Below are positions 7,026 to 11,459 of a DNA stretch of 11,459 nt, piece after piece. Under the pieces are notes generated by a model, which was given only the letters and a program-made list of their open reading frames with translations, made no database searches and had not been told where the DNA came from. A program made the position numbers and the translations under genes. Location of the stretch: contig CAMDNZ010000074.1 in the NCBI GenBank assembly GCA_945903445.1, forward strand, positions 1 to 11,459, in the 5' to 3' direction. Source of the DNA: Bordetella parapertussis (lineage in GTDB: Bacteria > Pseudomonadota > Gammaproteobacteria > Burkholderiales > Burkholderiaceae_B). Position 1 is the stretch's first letter; every line of letters starts with the position of its first letter.

Positions 7026-7664
7026 TTACTTGTTGCGGCTGTTCAAGGCGTTGATCAGGCCGTCGATTCCACGTTGTTGGATTTCGTCGGTGAATTGATT
7101 CCGGTAATTTTGAATGAGCCAGGCGTTTTCGACGTTGATGTCGTAAATTTTCCAGCCTTGAGCGATTTTTTCCAGGCGGTAATCTACTCGAATAGGCGCG
7201 CCGCCGCCTGGACGGCTGATGGTCGAATTCACCACGACGTCTTTGGCCGAGGCGTCGCCCCGGAAGGGCAGTATCGTGATGCGAGTGTTCTGGTCGACCT
7301 TCGACAGTGCGCCGCTATAAGTGCGGATCAGCGTGCCGCGGAAAGCATCGGCCAAGCGGGTTTGCTGGTCGGGCGTGGCTTGACGCCAGTAGATAGTTGC
7401 CGCCAGCCGCGTCGTTTTGGTGAAATCGAAGTAAGGCAGGATGTAGGTATCGACCGCTTTGTTGACTGCGGCCAGGTCGCCGGCTTTCAAATTCGGGTCG
7501 GCCTTCAACACCGTCAGTGCCTCGTTGGCGACGGCCTCGACGAACTTGTCCGGTGCCCCGTTGGGATCGGGTTTGGCCTGTGCACCAGTCATCAGGCCCA
7601 GTCCAAGTGCAAGAGCGGCCAAGCCACGGCTAAGGCCCGCTGCGAACGGATGCGTCATCATCAT
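7026..7664 (-). CDS. mlaC: MlaC, periplasmic phospholipid-binding protein
   Basis: MlaC shuttles phospholipids across the periplasm between the outer-membrane MlaA complex and the inner-membrane MlaFED complex. The 212-residue protein opens with a signal peptide: short basic N-terminus, hydrophobic LAALALGLGLM, and a likely cleavage site after AQA at residue 30. The mature part has the MlaC/Ttg2D features: FDFTKTTRLA near 79-88, a YSGAL motif near 116-120, and the GWKIYDINVENAWLIQNYR block near 168-186. Three consecutive ATG codons begin the frame; the first is about 7 bases from a GGAGTGA ribosome binding site, so it is the likeliest. A strong hairpin terminator follows, and mlaB, often found next, is missing. 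Confidence 0.93.
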   Translation of the reverse strand: MMMTHPFAAGLSRGLAALALGLGLMTGAQAKPDPNGAPDKFVEAVANEALTVLKADPNLKAGDLAAVNKAVDTYILPYFDFTKTTRLAATIYWRQATPDQQTRLADAFRGTLIRTYSGALSKVDQNTRITILPFRGDASAKDVVVNSTISRPGGGAPIRVDYRLEKIAQGWKIYDINVENAWLIQNYRNQFTDEIQQRGIDGLINALNSRNK

Positions 7665-7724
7665 AAAGTCACTCCAAAATAGTAGTCGATGGCAGCACGC
7701 ACAAGGCGTGCCGCCTTGCTTGTA

Positions 7725-8531
7725 CTAGCGTCGGGCGGGCGCGGCGGCCGCTGCGGGCTGGATGGCGGCCGACGCAGGCGTCGCGGCGGCATCGTCTTCG
7801 TCGTCCGAGTAATCCGGCAGGTCGGCATCGCCCGAACCGCCTTGGCCACGTACCTGCGCATCGCGGCGTTGCAGATAGGCATCGCGCACGAAACTGTACG
7901 GATCGAGGGCCGTGCGATCCACGGTATCGGTGACTTGCAGCAGATTGCTGCGGGTGTTGACCACCCACAGACCGATCAGGGAATTGCGCCAGCGCACGTC
8001 GTCGATCTGGCTCAAGGACAAGGGATTGCCCACGACGCCAACGCCCAGGCCCACGCCATCACGAATCGTGCTGGGCCCCAGAATCGGCAGAACCAGGTAC
8101 GGGCCGTGACCCACTCCCCAGACGCCCAATGTAGTACCGAAATCGTTGGGGTTTTTGTTCGCGCCGGTTTCGGTGGCGATATCGAAACAGCCGCCCACGC
8201 CCATGGTCGTGTTCAGCATGAAGCGGCCCATGGTGTTGATGCCGTCCAAGCCGCGGCCTTGCAAAAAGCTGTTTGCCGCCGACCAAACCTCGCCCAGGTT
8301 GCTGAACACGTTGCTCACGCAACTGCGCACGGGTGTCGGCGTCACGTACTGGTAAGCCTGTGCGACGGGCTTCAACACGGCGCGATCGACGGCGTCGTTG
8401 ACGGTATAGACGCGGCGGTTGAACCCTTCCCACGGGTCACGCGGATCGGGCGACTGAACCGTAGCGCATCCGCCAAGAACGGCAGCGGCAGACACGGCGA
8501 AAGCGAAGCGGGAGAGGGTAGGTGTGGTCAT
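7725..8531 (-). CDS. mlaA: MlaA (VacJ), outer-membrane lipoprotein of the Mla system
   Basis: MlaA sits in the outer membrane, usually with a trimeric porin, and removes phospholipids from the outer leaflet for hand-over to MlaC. The 268-residue protein has a lipoprotein signal peptide with lipobox LGGC and acylated Cys22. Family blocks are DPWEGFNRRVYTVND (32-46), the region SNLGEVWSAANSFLQG (77-92), the NDFGTTLGVWGVG block (129-141) and GPYLVLPILGPSTIRDG (143-159). After about residue 235 comes a tail first acidic (SDDEDD) and then Ala/Pro-rich. In E. coli mlaA is unlinked; here it lies inside the operon between mlaD and mlaC. No clear Shine-Dalgarno sequence precedes the ATG. Confidence 0.95.
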   Translation of the reverse strand: MTTPTLSRFAFAVSAAAVLGGCATVQSPDPRDPWEGFNRRVYTVNDAVDRAVLKPVAQAYQYVTPTPVRSCVSNVFSNLGEVWSAANSFLQGRGLDGINTMGRFMLNTTMGVGGCFDIATETGANKNPNDFGTTLGVWGVGHGPYLVLPILGPSTIRDGVGLGVGVVGNPLSLSQIDDVRWRNSLIGLWVVNTRSNLLQVTDTVDRTALDPYSFVRDAYLQRRDAQVRGQGGSGDADLPDYSDDEDDAAATPASAAIQPAAAAAPARR

Positions 8532-8745
8532 GGTGGTAATTGCGGCGCGGTCGGACGGTACCCGAGGGCATTGGGCCGACCTGGGCGTAATGGAGTTCTA
8601 TCGACCCCAGATGTTACTACTAGATTTTAAACAAATGCGACATGCTGCCGGGCCAGTATTGCACAGGTCTGTATCCAAGCGTGTTGTATTTGGTTGGCTC
8701 AAAGTGCCGCCAGCCGTGCGTGAAGTGTGCGCCACAAGCATACTT
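8532..8745 (-). other. 214-base intergenic gap between mlaD and mlaA
   Basis: This is the largest gap inside the mla operon. It has no supported ORF on either strand and no STAS-domain gene. The middle part near 8615-8640 is AT-rich (TTTAAAATCTAG on the minus strand) against a GC-rich background and might hold a promoter for mlaA-mlaC, but no properly spaced -35/-10 pair was found. No convincing terminator follows mlaD. Confidence 0.4.
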
Positions 8746-9348
8746 TTACTGGCGCGGCTGCGCAGTGGTCGGTGTTTTTGCGGGGGCCTGAGCGTCGCCG
8801 GTCGTGGCGGGCGACGACGCGGTGCCCGGGTGGGTGGTCGAGCTGTCGTCTGCGGGCACCTTGCCCGATGTATGGTCTTCGCTGGCGGTGCCTTGTTTGT
8901 CGGCCGAGCTATACAAGAATTGACTGATCAGATTCTCCAGCACTATCGCGCTTTGCGTGTATTGAATCTTGTCGCCGGCTTTCAGAGTCTCTTCCTCGCC
9001 GCCGGGATCAATGCCCAGGTATTGCTCGCCCAGCAGGCCCGCAGTCAGAATGGACACCGAGGAGTCGGTCGGAAACCTGCGGTTTTCGTTCAGGTCTAGG
9101 GTGACGACCGCCTCGTAGGTGGTGTTGTCGAAATCGATCTTGCCGATTCGGCCGACAGTCACCCCTGCGCTTTTTACGGGAGCGCCGGGTTTCAGACCGC
9201 CGACATTGTTGAAATTGGCGGTTACCGCATACTGCGACGCGAACGAGAACGTGCTGAGGTTACCGGCACGCAGGGCCAGAAAGACAAGGGCGGCGAAGCC
9301 AATCAGTACGAACAGGCCCACCCAGAAATCTGATTTATCACGCGACAT
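8746..9348 (-). CDS. mlaD: MlaD, inner-membrane MCE-domain lipid-binding protein
   Basis: MlaD forms a hexameric periplasmic ring on the MlaFE transporter and exchanges phospholipids with MlaC. The 200-residue protein has one N-terminal membrane anchor (about 9-27, WVGLFVLIGFAALVFLAL) followed by a single MCE domain (about 38-117). The domain contains FNNVGGLKPGAPVKSAGVTV and the family motif LLGEQYLGIDPGG near 105-117. A helical stretch (IVLENLISQFLY, 135-146) should line the central pore. After residue 150 the tail is Ser/Thr/Pro/Ala-rich and looks disordered. It starts 14 bases after the mlaE stop with a GGAAAG ribosome binding site, so it is co-transcribed with mlaFE. Confidence 0.95.
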   Translation of the reverse strand: MSRDKSDFWVGLFVLIGFAALVFLALRAGNLSTFSFASQYAVTANFNNVGGLKPGAPVKSAGVTVGRIGKIDFDNTTYEAVVTLDLNENRRFPTDSSVSILTAGLLGEQYLGIDPGGEEETLKAGDKIQYTQSAIVLENLISQFLYSSADKQGTASEDHTSGKVPADDSSTTHPGTASSPATTGDAQAPAKTPTTAQPRQ

Positions 9349-9362
9349 GATTACTTTCCGTA

Positions 9363-10154
9363 TTAGTTACCGAACATCAGGGCGGTCAGCAAAAAATCCA
9401 GCCCCAGCACCGCCAGCGAGCTGACCACCACCGTGCGGGTGGTCGCCCGCGACACCCCCTCGGGCGTTGGGCGGGCGTTCCACCCTTCATACAAGGCCAC
9501 CAGCGTGCAGGCCACGCCGAACACCACGCTTTTGATCACGCCGTTTAATACGTCGTCGAAGACATCGACGCCGCCTTGCATTTGAGACCAGAACGCGCCT
9601 GGATCGACGCCGATCATCTGTACACCGACGAACCAGCCACCGATGATGCCCACCATCGAAAACACCGCGGCCAGAATCGGCATGGCGACGATGCCCGCCC
9701 ACAGGCGGGGCACCAGGACCCGGCGCATGGGATCGACGGCCATAACCTCCATGGCCGACAGTTGCTCACCGGCTTTCATCAGGCCGATTTCGGCCGTCAG
9801 CGACGTGCCGGCACGGCCCGCAAACAACAGTGCGGTCACGACCGGCCCCAGCTCGCGCACTAAAGACAGTGCCACCAGCAGGCCGAGCGCCTGTTCGGCA
9901 CCATAGCGATTCAGCGTGTAATAGCCTTGCAGACCCAGCACGAAGCCGACGAACAGGCCCGACACGCCAATGATCAGCAGCGAATAGTTGCCGATGAAGT
10001 GAATTTGTCGGGACACCAGCCGAGGACGGCGCAGTGCGATGCCCGAGCGTGCAAGCAGAGCGAAAAAGAACCGGGTAAAGCCACCGATGCCGGCCAGCAT
10101 GCGGCGAACCAAGCCCCCTAAGCGGGTGATCGGATTGCGCGATACGGTGCTCAT
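9363..10154 (-). CDS. mlaE: MlaE, inner-membrane permease of the phospholipid transporter
   Basis: MlaE is the membrane subunit of the MlaFED ABC transporter. The 263-residue protein has an N-terminal interfacial helix region rich in Arg and Phe, then about five membrane segments near 55-78, 88-112, 150-178, 203-222 and 241-260. The conserved permease signature RELGPVVTALLFAGRAG spans 100-116 and continues into the EIGLMKAGEQLSAMEVM coupling region that contacts MlaF. I start at the ATG overlapping the mlaF stop (ATGA), which gives MSTVSRNPITRLGG and has a strong AAGGAGG upstream. A longer in-frame extension upstream would only read through mlaF in the wrong frame. Confidence 0.95.
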   Translation of the reverse strand: MSTVSRNPITRLGGLVRRMLAGIGGFTRFFFALLARSGIALRRPRLVSRQIHFIGNYSLLIIGVSGLFVGFVLGLQGYYTLNRYGAEQALGLLVALSLVRELGPVVTALLFAGRAGTSLTAEIGLMKAGEQLSAMEVMAVDPMRRVLVPRLWAGIVAMPILAAVFSMVGIIGGWFVGVQMIGVDPGAFWSQMQGGVDVFDDVLNGVIKSVVFGVACTLVALYEGWNARPTPEGVSRATTRTVVVSSLAVLGLDFLLTALMFGN

Positions 10155-10978
10155 GCGCGGCCTCCTTGTTTGTCCAGCCAGCGCCCGAAGGCTTGCGTCT
10201 CGGGGTAGTGAAACGCCACCGGGCCGTCGGCCGCGCCATCCAGAAATTGCCGGACGTAGGGGTCTCGCGAGGCCGAGAGCGTCTCCGGCGTACCGGATGC
10301 GACCAGCTTGCCTTGGCCGACCAGATAGACCTGATCGGCAATCGCGAACGATTCCTGCACGTCGTGCGTGATCAGCACTGAAGCGCAATGCAGTCTGTCG
10401 GCCAGATCGCGGATCAGTCTTGCGGTGATGCCCATGGAAATCGGGTCCAGCCCTGCGAAAGGTTCGTCGTACAAAATGAGTTCTGGCTCCAGCACCACCG
10501 CGCGCGCCAATGCCACGCGTCGGGCCATGCCGCCGGAGATTTCGGCCATGCGCAGATGCGCGGCGGCGCGCAAGCCCACCGCTTGTAGTGTATCGAGCAC
10601 CCGGGCGGTGATGTCCGATTCGGGCAGTGTCGTGTGTTCGCGCAAGGGGAATGCGACGTTTTCGAACACATTCAAATCGGTGAACAAAGCACCTTGCTGG
10701 AACAGAACGCCCATGCGCTGGCGCAGGGCACGCAGCTCGTCAGGGGAGACGTGCGCCAAATCTTGGCCGAACGCCTGCACGGTGCCGGATTGCGCCGTCA
10801 TTTGGCCAGTGGCTGCGCGCAACATGGTGGTCTTGCCCGAACCGGAGCCGCCCATGACTGCAACCACCTGACCCGGTCGCACTTGCATGGACACGCCGGC
10901 CAAGACGGTAAATTCGCCGTAGCCCAGGGATACGGCGTCGAAGCGCAAAGCGAAGTCTGTGTCGTCGGCGGTCGGCAT
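10151..10978 (-). CDS. mlaF: MlaF, ATP-binding protein of the phospholipid transporter
   Basis: MlaF is the cytoplasmic ATPase powering the MlaFED phospholipid transporter. The 275-residue protein has Walker A GGSGSGKTT at 43-51, Q-loop FQQ at 93-95, the family's variant signature ISGGMARR at 147-154 (Met instead of Gln), Walker B LILYDEP at 167-173 and the switch histidine at 205. The Met-Ala-Arg-Arg signature is typical of MlaF/Ttg2A and plant TGD3-like ATPases. The C-terminal extension beyond about 240 (DPYVRQFLDG and on) is the part that in E. coli reaches to the neighbouring MlaF and MlaB. The Shine-Dalgarno region is weak. It is the first gene of the mla operon and overlaps mlaE by four bases. 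Confidence 0.95.
   Translation of the reverse strand: MPTADDTDFALRFDAVSLGYGEFTVLAGVSMQVRPGQVVAVMGGSGSGKTTMLRAATGQMTAQSGTVQAFGQDLAHVSPDELRALRQRMGVLFQQGALFTDLNVFENVAFPLREHTTLPESDITARVLDTLQAVGLRAAAHLRMAEISGGMARRVALARAVVLEPELILYDEPFAGLDPISMGITARLIRDLADRLHCASVLITHDVQESFAIADQVYLVGQGKLVASGTPETLSASRDPYVRQFLDGAADGPVAFHYPETQAFGRWLDKQGGRA
10161..10167 (-). promoter_or_regulatory. Ribosome binding site of mlaE
   Basis: On the minus strand these bases read AAGGAGG, a near-perfect Shine-Dalgarno sequence, six bases upstream of the mlaE ATG and inside the end of mlaF. It fixes the mlaE start at 10154 despite the much longer open frame. Confidence 0.85.
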
Positions 10979-11042
10979 GAACTCGGAGTCGGAGGAGGTA
11001 AGTCCGGCCCGAGACGTTCATCGGGCGGACACAATAGCGGGG

Positions 11043-11051
11043 ATTGTAACA
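11043..11051 (-). promoter_or_regulatory. Candidate extended -10 promoter of the mla operon
   Basis: On the minus strand this reads TGTTACAAT, an extended -10 element (TGN plus TACAAT, one mismatch to consensus), 65 bases before the mlaF ATG. No convincing -35 hexamer is found 17 bases upstream, consistent with an extended -10 type or with chance. It is the best candidate in the 178-base region between mlaF and the acetyltransferase remnant, which otherwise holds no supported feature. Confidence 0.35.
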
Positions 11052-11156
11052 GTGCCGCTCACGCCAGGCTTCCGACAAAATGAAACTGCGACTTCTGCAC
11101 ATCAGCTTCGTGGGGTGCAATGAGGGGGGCTCCGGTGGCGGCCACTGCCGCTGGTC

Positions 11157-11312
11157 TTAGGGATATGTGTACACATGGCGAGTCACTGTCTTGTCGTGCA
11201 GCACCGTGCCATCGTCTAGCGTATGAAGCAGGCGAAAGCCGCAGCGAAGCGCGACGTTAGCGCTTGCGGTGTTGCTGTTCAGCACGTCCAGACGCAGGTT
11301 CGTGAGTTTCAG
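11157..11312 (-). pseudogene. GNAT family N-acetyltransferase, C-terminal remnant
   Basis: The minus strand reads 51 codons ending in TAA: starting LKLTNLRLDVLNSN, then TASANVALRCGFRLL, and finishing RHVYTYP. This is the C-terminal part of a GNAT acetyltransferase: the beta strand LRLDVLNSN, the helix with Asn and Ser/Ala spacing (N..TA.A..AL), and the RCGF turn that packs on acetyl-CoA. The N-terminal half with the main acetyl-CoA loop is missing. Reading upstream, the frame crosses into the insertion-sequence end at 11314 and hits a TGA at 11322-11324 with no start codon, so the gene is broken. The likely cause is insertion of the neighbouring element. Original substrate cannot be told. Confidence 0.75.
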
Positions 11313-11313
11313 G

Positions 11314-11459
11314 TGTATTAGTCAAAACTTAATCTGACATTTTCGTTAACCTAGGGCAAGAGCCCTGAAAGGAAAAGTCAGAGATGAACATGGCCCAGAA
11401 TCATAAGGTAATCCGAAACAAGATAGGGCTGCTGAAGCTAGCCGAGCAGCTGGACAATG
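11314..11459 (+). mobile_element. Left end of an insertion sequence, probably IS481 family
   Basis: The element's left terminus appears to start at TGTATTAGTCAAAACTTAAT, a TG-starting, AT-rich sequence unlike the surrounding GC-rich DNA, located exactly where the GNAT reading frame is lost. It is followed by a short hairpin (AGGGC-AAGA-GCCCT, 11353-11366), a GAAAGGA ribosome binding site and the transposase start. The right end and any target duplication are outside the window. The boundary is inferred from the junction, so it could be off by a few bases. Confidence 0.65.
11384..11459 (+). CDS. Transposase N-terminus (IS481-like), cut by the window edge
   Basis: The plus strand opens with ATG and reads MNMAQNHKVIRNKIGLLKLA followed by EQLDN for 25 codons to the window edge. 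From memory, this start matches a widespread group of IS481-family transposases whose N-terminus is a helix-turn-helix of the form LLKLAEQL-N-S-A-C, followed outside this window by a DDE integrase-like catalytic domain. Only the first helix is visible here, so the catalytic residues cannot be checked and the family assignment is provisional. A GAAAGGA ribosome binding site (11368-11374) supports the ATG. It points away from the mla operon. Confidence 0.7.
   Translation, partial: MNMAQNHKVIRNKIGLLKLAEQLDN

Noticed and set aside
10991..10999. Perfect Shine-Dalgarno-like GGAGGAGGT on the plus strand upstream of mlaF
   Set aside because: No start codon lies at a suitable distance and no coding frame follows on that strand.
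11080..11160. Short plus-strand frame of 26 codons beginning MKLRLLHISF
   Set aside because: It has no clear ribosome binding site or recognisable family, and is rich in Gly near its end; too little to call a gene.
11165..11176. 12-base perfect palindrome ATGTGTACACAT
   Set aside because: It falls within the last codons of the acetyltransferase remnant (HVYT), so it is explained by coding sequence; no second copy was seen to suggest an operator.

Overview
The window is a high-GC bacterial chromosome segment. Apart from the extreme right edge, every supported gene lies on the minus strand, so the biological order runs from high to low coordinates. Gene order (mla cluster, BolA/IbaG, murA, his operon), the short form of HisG, the separate monofunctional HisB and the overall protein character point to a betaproteobacterium of the Burkholderiales, most likely Alcaligenaceae (Bordetella/Achromobacter-like). 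This is inference from remembered families, not a database search.

Right edge (about 11157-11459): the start of an insertion sequence, probably IS481 family, with its transposase reading rightward out of the window. It abuts the last 51 codons of a GNAT acetyltransferase gene that has lost its 5' part. Next, 7026-10978 holds a phospholipid-transport (Mla) operon in the order mlaF-mlaE-mlaD-mlaA-mlaC. The outer-membrane lipoprotein MlaA is encoded inside the operon, and the small STAS subunit gene mlaB is not present. A strong hairpin terminator with a UUCG loop (6972-6999) closes this unit.

A second unit starts just beyond, at a consensus -10 box (6921-6926). It runs through an ABC-2 type exporter (ATPase plus permease, YadG/YadH-like), a BolA/IbaG protein and murA, then into hisG-hisD-hisB-hisH-hisA, with hisA cut by the window's left edge. 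Many junctions overlap by 1 or 4 bases, including murA/hisG, which suggests one translationally coupled transcript joining envelope genes to histidine biosynthesis. hisC, normally between hisD and hisB in relatives, is absent: only 100 bp separate those genes.

Functionally, the right two thirds concern the cell envelope: retrograde lipid transport between outer and inner membrane, an exporter of unknown substrate, and the first committed step of peptidoglycan synthesis. The left third makes histidine from PRPP and ATP. No CRISPR, tRNA, rRNA or defence system was seen. I found no convincing novel system; the most interesting points are the two missing genes and the insertion-truncated acetyltransferase.
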